From contig DGWC01000001.1 of assembly GCA_002395135.1 (NCBI GenBank), forward strand, positions 331 through 44,075: a stretch of 43,745 nucleotides of DNA, given 5' to 3'. Origin of the DNA: Prevotella sp. UBA4268. GTDB lineage: Bacteria; Bacteroidota; Bacteroidia; Bacteroidales; Bacteroidaceae. Positions within the stretch are counted from its first letter, which is position 1. Every line of letters starts with the position of its first letter. Of this stretch, positions 1-8,797 are shown one piece after another. Both the position numbers and the translations under genes were made by a program. The notes below the pieces were generated by a model, which was given only the letters and a program-made list of their open reading frames with translations, made no database searches and was not told the origin of the DNA.

Positions 1-740
1 TCATCAACTTCCCCGCTGTCTACGATATGCTCTCTCGCATGAAGGCAAAACTGGATGCTGGACGTGCCTTGCTGTACGAAACAGCCTGCTATGTTGACGT
101 ATACAAGTGTCTTGAGGACATTGAGCGCGACCGCAAACTGACTCCCGAAGAGAGACAAGAGTGCAAGACCTATAAGCGTCTGGCCGATGCCTTTACACCG
201 CTGGCCAAGGGTATGAACTCAGAATATGCCAACCAGAACGCATACGATGCCATCTCGATCCACGGTGGAAGCGGCTTCATTATGGAGTACAAGAGCCAGC
301 GTCTCTATCGCGATGCCCGCATTTTCTCTATCTATGAGGGAACCACACAGTTGCAGGTGGTGGCTGCTATCCGCTATATCTCAAACGGAACGATGCTCAA
401 CAACATCAAGGACATGCTGGCCGCACTGCCCGCAGAAGCCAATTCAGCACTGAAGGCTCGTGTTGAGAAACTCATCCCCATCTATGAGGAAGCCCTGAAC
501 TATGCCAAGTCATTGGAAAATCAGGATGCTTTCGACTTCCTGTCGCGCCGTCTCTATGACATGACCGCCGAAATCGTGATGTCGTTGCTCATCATCCGCG
601 ATGCCGCCAAGGCTCCCGAGATGTTCGAGAAGAGTGCCAACGTCTACGTGCGCATGGCCGAAGAAGACGTTCTTGGCAAGGCTGCCTACATCAAAGCCTT
701 CAGCGTAGAGGACTTGGAGAACTTCAAGGCTGCCGAATAA
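1..740 (+). CDS. Acyl-CoA dehydrogenase, C-terminal part (5' end outside window)
   Basis: The frame is open from base 3 with no start, so this is the 3' end of a longer gene. The peptide carries the acyl-CoA dehydrogenase C-terminal signature: HGGSGF at about 88, then YRDARIFSIYEGTTQLQ, in which the Glu of YEGT is the usual catalytic base that abstracts the alpha proton of the acyl-CoA. About 110 residues follow, rich in helix and resembling the C-terminal extension found in the roughly 560-600-residue acyl-CoA dehydrogenases of Bacteroidota. Members oxidise acyl-CoA thioesters with FAD and usually pass electrons to electron-transfer flavoprotein. Substrate chain length cannot be read from this part. 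A strong hairpin terminator follows 50 bp after the TAA, so this is the last gene of its transcript. Confidence 0.9.
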   Translation, partial: INFPAVYDMLSRMKAKLDAGRALLYETACYVDVYKCLEDIERDRKLTPEERQECKTYKRLADAFTPLAKGMNSEYANQNAYDAISIHGGSGFIMEYKSQRLYRDARIFSIYEGTTQLQVVAAIRYISNGTMLNNIKDMLAALPAEANSALKARVEKLIPIYEEALNYAKSLENQDAFDFLSRRLYDMTAEIVMSLLIIRDAAKAPEMFEKSANVYVRMAEEDVLGKAAYIKAFSVEDLENFKAAE

Positions 741-789
741 GTAGCAAGAGAGAGATACTCTTCGCTGGTTTACCAGCAGAAATGATAAG

Positions 790-830
790 AAAAGGTGTAT
801 GCCAGAGTATAAATTGGCATACACCTTTTA
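790..830 (+). terminator. Intrinsic terminator after the acyl-CoA dehydrogenase gene
   Basis: A perfect 14-bp inverted repeat (arms 790-803 and 816-829, left arm AAAAGGTGTATGCC) has a 12-nt loop. The left arm starts with A4 and the right arm ends with T4, so it could act on either strand. Confidence 0.85.
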
Positions 831-978
831 TATTGGCCGTGAGTTCGATGCAAGATGAAGAAACACGACAAATTCATGTTGCCGTTTTCCCACAAAATAG
901 AAATTGATTTGGGAGAAAACAGGCATCGAAAAGGCGAAAACGTAAAGAATCATTACCACGACGCACATTTCGATGCGC

Positions 979-1126
979 AAAACCTATGCTTTTATGCTTC
1001 AAAAGCTATGGTTTTACTGCCCAAAAACTATGGTTTTACCCTTCGAAACTTATGTTTTTGCAACCCAAAACCTATGATTTTTTCAGCAAACAACAGTTTT
1101 CCTCGTTTTAGAAAAACACATTTTTA
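979..1126. repeat. 22-bp-pitch repeat array, locus 1 (A/T-arm palindromes)
   Basis: Five clear 16-bp units start at exactly 979, 1001, 1023, 1045 and 1067, separated by 6-bp linkers. Typical cores are AAAACCTATGCTTTTA and AAAAGCTATGGTTTTA: A-rich left arm, a CTATG-like centre, T-rich right arm. The same phase continues through a degenerate unit at 1089 and a further A5/T5 unit at 1111-1126. Linkers vary (tgcttc, ctgccc, cccttc, caaccc). The array lies in the 532-bp gap between the 3' ends of two converging genes, so it is not in a promoter position for either. Apart from the terminator at 790-830 and a 13-bp palindrome at 1243-1255, I see nothing else in this gap. The open frame at 855-1136 runs through the array and looks spurious. 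Confidence 0.85.
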
Positions 1127-1242
1127 TTGTAATTAACTATTTCTCAACGGGTTGCAGGAAGTGCTCCAAAACCCGCGTATTTCGCGCCCAATGGATTGTC
1201 TGTGACCTATATCGTCCGTATGTGAGGCTTAAATTCAGATTT

Positions 1243-1255
1243 TTCATGACATGAA
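1243..1255. repeat. 13-bp perfect palindrome downstream of the PagL-like gene
   Basis: TTCATG-A-CATGAA is a perfect 6+1+6 inverted repeat, 18 bp past the stop of the minus-strand gene ending at 1273. Its size matches the palindrome cores of the 22-bp arrays, but it is a single copy. There is no T-tract, so a terminator role is uncertain. Confidence 0.4.
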
Positions 1256-1272
1256 TGCAGACGAAACAGCCA

Positions 1273-2562
1273 TCACAGTAAGAACAAACGAAGAGGATAA
1301 GAGAGCACAAACTCCGTGAAATCGGCCTTTGTGGAATGAGCGTTTACCCTTCCGCCAACAGACAAGCCGCCTAATGACGGGAACGCATAACTCAAACCGA
1401 TTTTCTCATAATAAGGTTTCTCCACTATCTTGGCATCCGCCCCCATCTGCCGATGCAGGTAGACACCTACTGACATCGACAGGGCAAGACGATGGTAATA
1501 GGCCTCGTGCCTTACCGCCAAGCCCAAAGACCAAGGGCTATGCCGAGCCGTTTTCCCCATTTTTTCGTCCAACTGACGTATATGATCAGCATAAGTGCCA
1601 TAGGCAAAATCCACTCCCAACCCCGATGCCCATCGCCGCGCATAGCGGTACATGACATCCGTCTGAAGAGAATAAGCCATGTAAAAACGGAAATCACTGG
1701 TGCGGTAATCGGCATCGCCTGGAGGTGTATTGAACTGAGTGAGTTTCCAATCCTCCAACATAGTTTTTCCTCCGATTCCCGCAACGAAATTCAGAAAGCA
1801 GTATTTCTTGAAAGCAGACATGCCAGACGGGTGCTCAGAATGGGTGTCGCCATCGCTGTCGCCATGGGTGAGAGCACGATAATAAGGCCGATAGCATAGC
1901 GCCAGTGAGGGTCCCCACGTGTTAGAACCCTTGTTTGGACGGTTCAGCGCACCGTTGCTATGATGAAAGAAGTCAACTCCAGCCTTCAAAGCCCAGTCTT
2001 GACAGAACTGATAACAGACATGAGTCCCTGCCCCGAAATAGATAAGCCATCGCGAGCCTATCAGTTCATTGTCTACATTATTCTCCGGATTGTATTTCGT
2101 CTTGTTATACCCTATGCCTGCAGCCAGCGTATAGTCAACCTCCCAACGTCCGCTTCTCAACAGGGGCCGCGCAAACTCCAGATAGGCAGAAACGGTGTTT
2201 CCCAACCTTGAGTCATAGTCAACCATCTGCGCGAGTCCCCAGTCGGGATCAGGAGAACGGTGCATGGTCACCCCGTGGTTCATACTGTAATTCAATCCCA
2301 ATGACAATGTGGGATAACGATAGTCGTGTGCATATGCGTCGCTATCTGACGGAAGAGCCGCATGAGTCAGTTTCAGGCCCACGGCCGACGACTCTTTTCC
2401 TTGAAGCCACTTGCGCTCATAACTGTCAACCACCAACTGCCGGCCGGGAATGAAATAGGCAGACGCTCCCCATCGGCACGCTTTCGGCTCCTGCCCGAAA
2501 GCAGAATCGGCAAGGACAACCGACAAGACGACAGCGGAAAGCATGCACCCGAGTTTTTTCAT
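1273..2562 (-). CDS. Outer-membrane beta-barrel protein, PagL-like acyloxyacyl hydrolase family
   Basis: This 429-residue exported protein has a signal peptide (MKKLGCMLSAVVLSVVLADSAFGQ). Alternating aromatic/polar stretches and a C-terminus ending in YPLRLFLL fit an outer-membrane barrel. Residues 200-208 read HHSNGALNR, followed by PNKGSN, which resembles the His-Ser-Asn active-site block of PagL, the lipid A 3-O-deacylase. In that family the His and Ser belong to a catalytic triad that removes an acyl chain from lipid A in the outer leaflet. Bacteroidota homologues are commonly annotated acyloxyacyl hydrolase. The C-terminal half (from about 255) extends beyond a minimal PagL barrel. It is the last gene of a minus-strand operon, 6 bp behind the mechanosensitive channel. 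The family call is fairly secure; activity on lipid A is inferred. Confidence 0.7.
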   Translation of the reverse strand: MKKLGCMLSAVVLSVVLADSAFGQEPKACRWGASAYFIPGRQLVVDSYERKWLQGKESSAVGLKLTHAALPSDSDAYAHDYRYPTLSLGLNYSMNHGVTMHRSPDPDWGLAQMVDYDSRLGNTVSAYLEFARPLLRSGRWEVDYTLAAGIGYNKTKYNPENNVDNELIGSRWLIYFGAGTHVCYQFCQDWALKAGVDFFHHSNGALNRPNKGSNTWGPSLALCYRPYYRALTHGDSDGDTHSEHPSGMSAFKKYCFLNFVAGIGGKTMLEDWKLTQFNTPPGDADYRTSDFRFYMAYSLQTDVMYRYARRWASGLGVDFAYGTYADHIRQLDEKMGKTARHSPWSLGLAVRHEAYYHRLALSMSVGVYLHRQMGADAKIVEKPYYEKIGLSYAFPSLGGLSVGGRVNAHSTKADFTEFVLSYPLRLFLL

Positions 2563-2568
2563 AGACCC

Positions 2569-3735
2569 TTATTGATCAGGATACTGTTCGTATATTTTCA
2601 GTCCGAACTCTGTTGCCAGCGCGTAAATCTGCTCCATAATCTCGGCAAGATGGTGCTCATAGTTCACCCAGGTCTTGTCTTTCAGGAAGAAATAGAACTC
2701 CACGGGCAGTCCGCACTGCGTGGCTTCGAGTTGTCTTACCATCAAGGTCATTTCAGCATTCACCTCTTTGTGCTGTCTCAGAAACCTTTCCACATAGTTG
2801 CGGTATAGCGTCAGGTTTACCGTTTGCCCGCTTATCTCCTCTCGTTTGCAATATCCTCTCTCCACCACATGCTCCCACAGAGACTCGTCCATGAGGCGAA
2901 TGCTGCGGAAATCATAATAAACCTTCCTGTTCACGCGCCGCCCCTCGCCTTGCTGCATGCCGTTCCAGTTCTGGAAGGAATCGTCAACCAGTGTCTGGGG
3001 AGTCACCGTCACGATGGTGTTGTCAAAGTTCCGTATCTTCACCGTGGTAAGCGTCATCTCCTCCACGATACCGTTGGCACCGGCTTTAGGCACCGTTATC
3101 CAGTCTCCTTTGTGCAGCATGTCGTTGCTGGTCAGCCGGACTCCAGCCACCAAACCTTTAATGGTGTCCTGGAAAACCAGCATCAGCACGGCTGAAGTGG
3201 CACCCAATCCGGCAAACAATTTCACCGGATCACGGTCGATGAGTATGGAGATGACGATGATGACCGCGATGAAGAGCATCAGAATCTTCATAACGCCCAT
3301 AAACGAATAGAGATACTGTTGCGTGGATGTGCGCTTTTCACCCTCCAGGTTTTTGAAAGAAGAGATGAAAACCAACGCCAGCCTCACCGACATCACAGTG
3401 ATATAGATGGCGGTAGCACGGGTGAGCAATTCTCTCACTACGGGAAACTTCGAGAAAACCATCGGCAACAGTTGCCAGATGACAATGGCCGGCACGATTT
3501 GACAGGCAGAAACCAACACGCGCTCATTGAAAAGCACATCGTCCCACTTCGCTTCCGTGCGCGTTGTCATTTTCAAGATGAGCGGAACAAATACCTTTCG
3601 GCACACTAAACCCGCTAACGCAGACAGCAATATGGCCACCAGCACCAGCAATCCATGGCGCACCACGGGCACTAAGTCGCCCTCCAGCCCCACCAGCGAG
3701 ATTAAATAGTCTGTATACGTATTGATTACTTCCAT
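2569..3735 (-). CDS. Mechanosensitive ion channel, MscS family, YbdG-like
   Basis: The 388-residue protein has several N-terminal hydrophobic segments (about 20-45, 75-95, 100-125, 150-170). These are followed by the MscS pore helix and beta domain: KLFAGLGATSAVLMLVFQDT, then GVRLTSNDMLHKGDWI and TLTTVKIRNFDNTIVTVTPQ. The stretch DDSFQNWNGMQQGEGRR resembles E. coli YbdG (the miniconductance channel group) more than the small MscS. Such inner-membrane channels open under membrane tension to release solutes on osmotic downshift. The gene begins 21 bp after the dacB-type gene and ends 6 bp before the PagL-like gene, so the three probably form one envelope operon driven from the promoter at 5070-5077. 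Function is assigned by family; gating and selectivity are unknown. Confidence 0.87.
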   Translation of the reverse strand: MEVINTYTDYLISLVGLEGDLVPVVRHGLLVLVAILLSALAGLVCRKVFVPLILKMTTRTEAKWDDVLFNERVLVSACQIVPAIVIWQLLPMVFSKFPVVRELLTRATAIYITVMSVRLALVFISSFKNLEGEKRTSTQQYLYSFMGVMKILMLFIAVIIVISILIDRDPVKLFAGLGATSAVLMLVFQDTIKGLVAGVRLTSNDMLHKGDWITVPKAGANGIVEEMTLTTVKIRNFDNTIVTVTPQTLVDDSFQNWNGMQQGEGRRVNRKVYYDFRSIRLMDESLWEHVVERGYCKREEISGQTVNLTLYRNYVERFLRQHKEVNAEMTLMVRQLEATQCGLPVEFYFFLKDKTWVNYEHHLAEIMEQIYALATEFGLKIYEQYPDQ

Positions 3736-3756
3736 CTTTCTTCTGTCTTTTTACGG

Positions 3757-5049
3757 TCAAGGCTCGCACAATGCCTGGCACACCCTGTCCTGGAAACGCC
3801 TGCCCGTGGCTGCCTTTCGAATGCCCATATTGATAATTGAGAAACAGAGCAGATGCCCGTTGGCAGCCGTGCAATAGCCTGTCAGCGCGCTCACACCGGT
3901 CACCGTGCCCGTCTTGGCCTTCACGTTCTGGTGGGCAAAACCACTGTTCATCCTGCTGGCCAACGTTCCATCCACACCCGCCACGGGCATGGCCGGCAGC
4001 AGATGGATATAGATATTCTCGTTGCGATAAGCATATTTCAGAAAAGCCACCTCGAGTTCTGGCGACACATAGTTATAGAGCGACAGTCCGCTGCCGTCGG
4101 CAATATAATAGTCGGAGTCGCGAAATCCCAGTTTAGAGATCAGTTTGTTCACCTGCTGGCGACCGTTTTTGGCAGAGGCGCGCTTGGTTCCGCCGCTTGC
4201 AGCAAGTTGATAGAACATTGATTCGGCAAACAAATTGTCGCTTTTCTTCATCATCCGCATCAGCACCTGATCAATGGTATGAAAGCGCGTGCACAGGTCA
4301 GAGGCCCGGTTAGGTGTCTCACCTTGCAGCGTATCGCCCACATGCACCACGCCCATATTGCGCATTTCCTGGCAGAAGCGCCGCATGAACTGGTTCTTGC
4401 CGCCTATGAGCAGGGGCGACAAAACGGGATTGTCATCGTCCCAGCACCAGCCTTCGCCCAGCAAGTCAGCGTCTTTCATGGTCAGGTCGGCATACACATT
4501 GCCGCGGATGGTGTCTACTCCCATTTTGCGCAGACTCTCCACAAAGGCGCGCAAATCATCGCCGTTGAAAAGCGGATCGAATCCTCCCTTGCAGTAGACG
4601 TTGCCTGTCAGCACTCCATTATCCACCTTTCCCGTATAACACAGCCGCGTTTTAAACTGATGAGAACCGCCCAGCCGGTCAAGCACGGTCACGGCATTAA
4701 TCATCTTCATCGTTGAAGCAGGGCGCATCAGTTGGCGCTCGTTGAAACGATATATCACGGAGTCGGCAGTCAAATCATACACCTCCAGTCCCACCATGGA
4801 CGTATGGAACATGCTGCTTTCCAGCAGCCGGTCAATCCGCGCACACACGTTTTTTGGCCATGCCAGCGAGTCGGCAGCCAAAGAATCGCACAGCAGCGAA
4901 TCCTCCTGCATCGGATCATTGGCAGTCAGAAGCGTTCCTTCTTCTTCGGTTACAACGGTTTGTCCCGTTTCCGTGATTTGCCCCATGGCCGGCGAAAAGG
5001 CCATCAAAAACAGACAGAACACAGCAATGACATATCTCTTCTTTATCAT
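3757..5049 (-). CDS. dacB: D-alanyl-D-alanine carboxypeptidase/endopeptidase, peptidase family S13 (PBP4 type)
   Basis: All three penicillin-binding motifs are present: SxxK in RPASTMKMIN, SxN as SDN in KKSDNLFAES, and KTG in KAKTGTVTGVSALTGY. Together with a signal peptide (MIKKRYVIAVFCLFLMAFSPAMGQ), this indicates a periplasmic S13 enzyme. It would trim the terminal D-Ala of peptidoglycan stem peptides or cut crosslinks. Length (about 430 residues) is normal. Two in-frame ATGs exist, at 5064 and 5049. The promoter -7 box (5077-5070 on this strand) ends only 5 bp before the first ATG, so transcription should begin at about that ATG. I therefore choose the second, which is preceded by AAAAGAGAA. 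It is the first gene of a three-gene envelope operon. Confidence 0.88.
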   Translation of the reverse strand: MIKKRYVIAVFCLFLMAFSPAMGQITETGQTVVTEEEGTLLTANDPMQEDSLLCDSLAADSLAWPKNVCARIDRLLESSMFHTSMVGLEVYDLTADSVIYRFNERQLMRPASTMKMINAVTVLDRLGGSHQFKTRLCYTGKVDNGVLTGNVYCKGGFDPLFNGDDLRAFVESLRKMGVDTIRGNVYADLTMKDADLLGEGWCWDDDNPVLSPLLIGGKNQFMRRFCQEMRNMGVVHVGDTLQGETPNRASDLCTRFHTIDQVLMRMMKKSDNLFAESMFYQLAASGGTKRASAKNGRQQVNKLISKLGFRDSDYYIADGSGLSLYNYVSPELEVAFLKYAYRNENIYIHLLPAMPVAGVDGTLASRMNSGFAHQNVKAKTGTVTGVSALTGYCTAANGHLLCFSIINMGIRKAATGRRFQDRVCQALCEP

Positions 5050-5069
5050 CAATTCTCTTTTCATGACTG

Positions 5070-5077
5070 CAAAATTA
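5070..5077 (-). promoter_or_regulatory. -7 box of the dacB-mscS-pagL-like operon
   Basis: On the minus strand this reads TAATTTTG, matching TAnnTTTG. No clear TTTG -33 element was found. Its closeness to the first ATG of dacB decides the start choice for that gene. Confidence 0.55.
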
Positions 5078-5239
5078 CGTAAAAATCCCGAGATAACGGC
5101 CTATACTGCTAAGAAAATGTTACGCGGCACGATTTGTTTCGTCTCACTTCACGCCGTCAGGAATGCATGTTTTTCATCTTTCCACAGCAGAAATCGCAAA
5201 TTATTCGGTCCACAGACATACTAATCCAAATTTTTTGTG

Positions 5240-5247
5240 TACATTTG
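5240..5247 (+). promoter_or_regulatory. -7 box of nadB
   Basis: TACATTTG matches TAnnTTTG and lies 21 bp upstream of the nadB ATG at 5269. It excludes the earlier in-frame ATG at 5134. No convincing -33 TTTG is seen. The rest of the 5078-5239 gap shows nothing recognisable. Confidence 0.6.
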
Positions 5248-5268
5248 CATCATCAAACTGCAACATTT

Positions 5269-6858
5269 ATGATTTACAAATACGATTTCCTGATTATCGG
5301 AGCAGGCGTAGCCGGAATGAGTTATGCATTGAAAGTGGCAAGAGCCAAAAAAGGAAAGGTGTGCATGATCTGCAAAACATCGCTCGACGAGGCTAACACC
5401 AGTTTTGCGCAGGGCGGCGTAGCGTCGGTTACCAACCTGGCAGTAGACAACTTTGAAAAGCATATCGAAGACACGATGATTGCCGGCGACTACATCAGCG
5501 ACCGCAAAGCCGTGGAACAGGTGGTGAGAAACGCGCCCGAACAGATTAAGGAATTGGTGAACTGGGGCGTGAATTTCGACAAGAAAGAAGATGGTTCGTT
5601 TGACCTGCACCGAGAGGGAGGCCATTCCGAATTCAGAATTCTGCACCACGCCGACGACACTGGTGCTGAAATACAACGTGGACTGATGGAGGCCGTGCGC
5701 AGCAATCCCGACATTGAAATCAAGGAGAACCATTTCGCCGTTGAGATTATTACGCAGCACCATCTGGGCGCGCGCGTCACACGGCGCACTCCTTATATCA
5801 ACTGCTATGGTGCCTATGTGCTGAACCCGGAGACACAAAAGGTGGACACTTATCTATCCAAGGTGACGCTGATGTGTACCGGCGGAGTGGGTGCGGTATA
5901 CCAAACCACATCGAATCCCATCATTGCCACCGGCGACGGCATTGCCATGGTTTACAGGGCTAAAGGCACAGTGGCCGACATGGAATTCGTGCAGTTCCAC
6001 CCCACGGTGCTGCATTCTCCAGAGGAAACCCATCCGGCCTATCTCATCACAGAGGCCATGCGCGGTTACGGAGGCATACTCCGCCTGCCCAACGGTGAGA
6101 GTTTCATGGAGAAATATGATGAACGTCTGTCGCTGGCACCACGCGATATCGTGGCAAGAGCCATTGACAAAGAGATGAAAATACATGGTTTAGACCATGT
6201 CTGTCTCGATGTTACGCACAAAGACCCTGCTGAAACGCGCCGCCACTTCCCAAATATCTACCAGAAATGTCTGTCGATGGGCATCGATATCACCACCGAC
6301 TACATCCCGGTAAGGCCTGCTGCCCACTACATGTGTGGCGGCATCAAGGTGGATTTGAACGGTTGCAGCAGCATAGAACGTCTCTATGCCATCGGCGAAT
6401 GCTCGTGCACGGGACTGCACGGCGGCAACCGACTGGCTTCCAACTCGCTTATCGAGGCCGTGGTCTATGCCGATGCGGCGGCCAAGCACTCTTTGAAACA
6501 CGTAGACCTGTATGATTTCAACGAAAAAGTGCCTGAATGGAACGACGAAGGCACCATGACCAACGAGGAGAAAGTGCTCATCACGCAGTCGGTAAAGGAA
6601 GTGGGCCAAATCATGTCCAACTATGTAGGCATCGTGCGCAGCGATTTGCGACTGAAACGAGCATGGGACCGCTTGGATATGCTCTATGAAGAGACCGAAA
6701 ACCTGTTTAAGCGCGTGAAGGCAAGCAAGGACATCTGCGAACTGCGCAACATGATCAACGTGGGCTACCTGATTACCCGCTGGGCCATTGAGCGCAAGGA
6801 ATGCCGCGGACTGCACTACACCATCGACTATCCGGTGCACGCCTACGACAAGAAATAG
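5269..6858 (+). CDS. nadB: L-aspartate oxidase
   Basis: The 529-residue flavoprotein starts MIYKYDFLIIGAGVAGMSYA, with the FAD-binding GxGxxG immediately after the start. It has the succinate dehydrogenase/fumarate reductase-type motifs TSFAQGGVAS, HREGGHSEFRI and HGGNRLASNSLIEAVVYA. This combination and length fit L-aspartate oxidase, which converts L-aspartate to iminoaspartate, the first step of de novo NAD synthesis, in the cytoplasm. Iminoaspartate then goes to quinolinate synthase NadA, which is not in this window. The frame is open upstream to an ATG at 5134, but the -7 box at 5240-5247 and the alignment of the Rossmann motif favour 5269. The gene stands alone between a divergent envelope operon and the hut genes and ends at a hairpin. 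Confidence 0.93.
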   Translation: MIYKYDFLIIGAGVAGMSYALKVARAKKGKVCMICKTSLDEANTSFAQGGVASVTNLAVDNFEKHIEDTMIAGDYISDRKAVEQVVRNAPEQIKELVNWGVNFDKKEDGSFDLHREGGHSEFRILHHADDTGAEIQRGLMEAVRSNPDIEIKENHFAVEIITQHHLGARVTRRTPYINCYGAYVLNPETQKVDTYLSKVTLMCTGGVGAVYQTTSNPIIATGDGIAMVYRAKGTVADMEFVQFHPTVLHSPEETHPAYLITEAMRGYGGILRLPNGESFMEKYDERLSLAPRDIVARAIDKEMKIHGLDHVCLDVTHKDPAETRRHFPNIYQKCLSMGIDITTDYIPVRPAAHYMCGGIKVDLNGCSSIERLYAIGECSCTGLHGGNRLASNSLIEAVVYADAAAKHSLKHVDLYDFNEKVPEWNDEGTMTNEEKVLITQSVKEVGQIMSNYVGIVRSDLRLKRAWDRLDMLYEETENLFKRVKASKDICELRNMINVGYLITRWAIERKECRGLHYTIDYPVHAYDKK

Positions 6859-6862
6859 TTGA

Positions 6863-6903
6863 TTTTCAGGGGTGGGAATCTCTTGGTTTCCCACCTCTGA
6901 AAA
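6863..6903 (+). terminator. Hairpin terminator between nadB and ftcD
   Basis: A 16-bp stem has arms 6863-6878 (TTTTCAGGGGTGGGAA) and 6888-6903, with one G-T pair and a 9-nt loop. No U-tract directly follows on the plus strand, though a T-rich stretch lies at 6934-6952. Confidence 0.6.
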
Positions 6904-6949
6904 CAAACCTTAAATTAAATAAATAAAAGGACGTTTTCCTTTTATTTTT

Positions 6950-6980
6950 TTTGTAGTCTACTTCAAAACAAGTAACTTTG
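6950..6980 (+). promoter_or_regulatory. Promoter of the hut operon
   Basis: TTTG at 6950-6953 and TAACTTTG at 6973-6980 are separated by exactly 19 bp, a full match to the Bacteroidota -33/-7 consensus. The ftcD ATG is 47 bp downstream. No operator-like repeat was recognised around it. Confidence 0.8.
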
Positions 6981-7027
6981 CACAAAATCTTCTAACCTAT
7001 TATTATTTTCATTGCTAACTACAAACC

Positions 7028-8749
7028 ATGGCAAAACAAATTATCGAATGCGTGCCTAACTTCAGTGAAGGGCGCAATCTGAGTGTTATCAAACAAATCA
7101 CTGACGAAATTGAAACAGTAAAAGGTATCAAACTTCTTGATGTTGACCCAGGCGAGGCCACAAACCGCACCGTTGTGACCTTCGTGGGAGAGCCTGCCGC
7201 TGTGGTAGAAGCCGCTTTCCGCGGAGTGCGCAAGGCTGGTCAACTCATCGATATGCGCCAACACCATGGTGCACATCCACGCATGGGAGCCACCGATGTG
7301 TGTCCACTCATTCCCGTATCTGGCATCACGCTCGAAGAATGCGCCGCTTTGGCTCGCCAGTTGGCAGAACGCATTGCCACGGAACTGGCCATTCCCTGCT
7401 ACTGCTACGAAGCAGCCGCTTTCACACCTGAGCGGAAAAACCTGGCAGTATGCCGCGAAGGAGAATACGAAGCACTGGCAGAGAAACTCTCAACCGAAGG
7501 AAAACAGCCTGATTTCGGTGCTCGCGCCTTCGATGAAGGTGTTGCACGCACAGGATGCACTGCCGTGGGTGCCCGCGATTTCCTCATTGCCGTGAACTAT
7601 AACCTGAACACCACCAGCACGCGGCGTGCCAATGCCATCGCCTTCGACGTGCGCGAGAAAGGCCGTCCGGTGCGCGAAGGCAATCCCATCACGGGCAAGC
7701 CGAAGAAAGACGAGAACGGAAATCCCATCATGCAGCCCGGTACGCTGAAGAGCACCAAGGCCATCGGATGGTTCATTGACGAGTATGGCATTGCCCAAGT
7801 GTCTATGAATATCACCAATATCAACGTCACACCGCTGCACGTTGCCTTCGACGAAGTATGCCGCTGTGCACAAAACCGCGGCATCCGCGTTACAGGAACA
7901 GAAATCGTAGGTCTCATTCCCAAGCGCACGCTCATTGAAGCAGGACGCTATTTCCTGGAGAAACAGCATCGCTCTACAGGCATTCCCGAAGAAGATATCA
8001 TCAATATTGCCATCAAGAGCATGGGTCTCGACGACCTGAAACCGTTCAATCCGTATGAGAAAGTGATTGAATTCCTGCTCGACCCGCCATCGGCAGCAAC
8101 GAAAGCAGAGACCACAAAGCCAGAAAAACTGGTTGACTACGCCGTGAAAGCATTTGCTGAAGAGACCTCGCGCGAGAGTCCGGCACCCGGCGGAGGCACC
8201 ATTTCGGCTTACATGGGAGCACTGGGTGCAGCCCTGGGAACCATGGTGGCCAACCTTTCCTCGCACAAACCGGGATGGGACGACCGCTGGAATGAATTCA
8301 GCCAATGGGCCGATAAGGGACAGGAACTGATGAAGGAACTGCTCTATCTGGTAGACGAAGACACCGAAGCCTTCAACCGCATCATGGCCGCATTTGGCTT
8401 GCCCAAGAAGACGGAAGAAGACAAAGCAGCCCGCAGCGCTGCCATTCAGGAAGCCACACTCTATGCCACACAGGTTCCTCTCCACACCATGCAAGCCTCT
8501 TACCGCGCTTTCGACATCTGCAAGGCCATGGCTGAGACCGGCAATCCCAACAGCGTGAGCGATGCCGGCGTGGGTGCTCTGGCTGCACGTGCTGCTGTTT
8601 TGGGCGCAGGACTGAACGTAAAGATTAACGCTTCCAGTCTGAAAGACCGCGAAACGGCCGACCGTTTGATTGCAGAAGCCAACGAACTGATTGCAAAGGC
8701 CAACCAGGCCGAAAAAGAAATCATAGAGATTGTTGAGTCAAAACTATAA
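7028..8749 (+). CDS. ftcD: Bifunctional glutamate formimidoyltransferase / formimidoyltetrahydrofolate cyclodeaminase
   Basis: The 573-residue fusion carries both final steps of histidine breakdown. It transfers the formimino group from N-formimino-L-glutamate to tetrahydrofolate, then deaminates it to 5,10-methenyl-THF, releasing glutamate and ammonia. The formiminotransferase N-domain spans about 1-180 (IIECVPNFSEGRN at the start; HGAHPRMGATDVCP with His83 matching the catalytic His82 of the mammalian enzyme). The C-subdomain runs to about 340. After a linker near 350-370, the cyclodeaminase spans 375-570 and begins with SRESPAPGGGTISAYMGALGAALG. A charged loop at about 217-238 (GRPVREGNPITGKPKKDENG) looks like an insertion. 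It is the first gene behind the hut promoter, followed by hutU after 48 bp. Confidence 0.94.
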   Translation: MAKQIIECVPNFSEGRNLSVIKQITDEIETVKGIKLLDVDPGEATNRTVVTFVGEPAAVVEAAFRGVRKAGQLIDMRQHHGAHPRMGATDVCPLIPVSGITLEECAALARQLAERIATELAIPCYCYEAAAFTPERKNLAVCREGEYEALAEKLSTEGKQPDFGARAFDEGVARTGCTAVGARDFLIAVNYNLNTTSTRRANAIAFDVREKGRPVREGNPITGKPKKDENGNPIMQPGTLKSTKAIGWFIDEYGIAQVSMNITNINVTPLHVAFDEVCRCAQNRGIRVTGTEIVGLIPKRTLIEAGRYFLEKQHRSTGIPEEDIINIAIKSMGLDDLKPFNPYEKVIEFLLDPPSAATKAETTKPEKLVDYAVKAFAEETSRESPAPGGGTISAYMGALGAALGTMVANLSSHKPGWDDRWNEFSQWADKGQELMKELLYLVDEDTEAFNRIMAAFGLPKKTEEDKAARSAAIQEATLYATQVPLHTMQASYRAFDICKAMAETGNPNSVSDAGVGALAARAAVLGAGLNVKINASSLKDRETADRLIAEANELIAKANQAEKEIIEIVESKL

Positions 8750-8797
8750 GGCATATATAAAAGGCATACTGAAAGAACCCCTTAATTTACAATAACC

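Noticed and set aside
855..1136. Open frame of 93 codons on the plus strand
   Set aside because: It runs straight through the 22-bp repeat array, and its Phe/Lys/Asn-rich translation reflects the A/T repeats. No promoter or ribosome site, no recognisable protein.
6904..7027. Riboswitch or histidine-responsive leader before ftcD
   Set aside because: The consensus promoter leaves a leader of only about 40 nt, too short for a known riboswitch class, and no leader peptide with histidine codons was seen.
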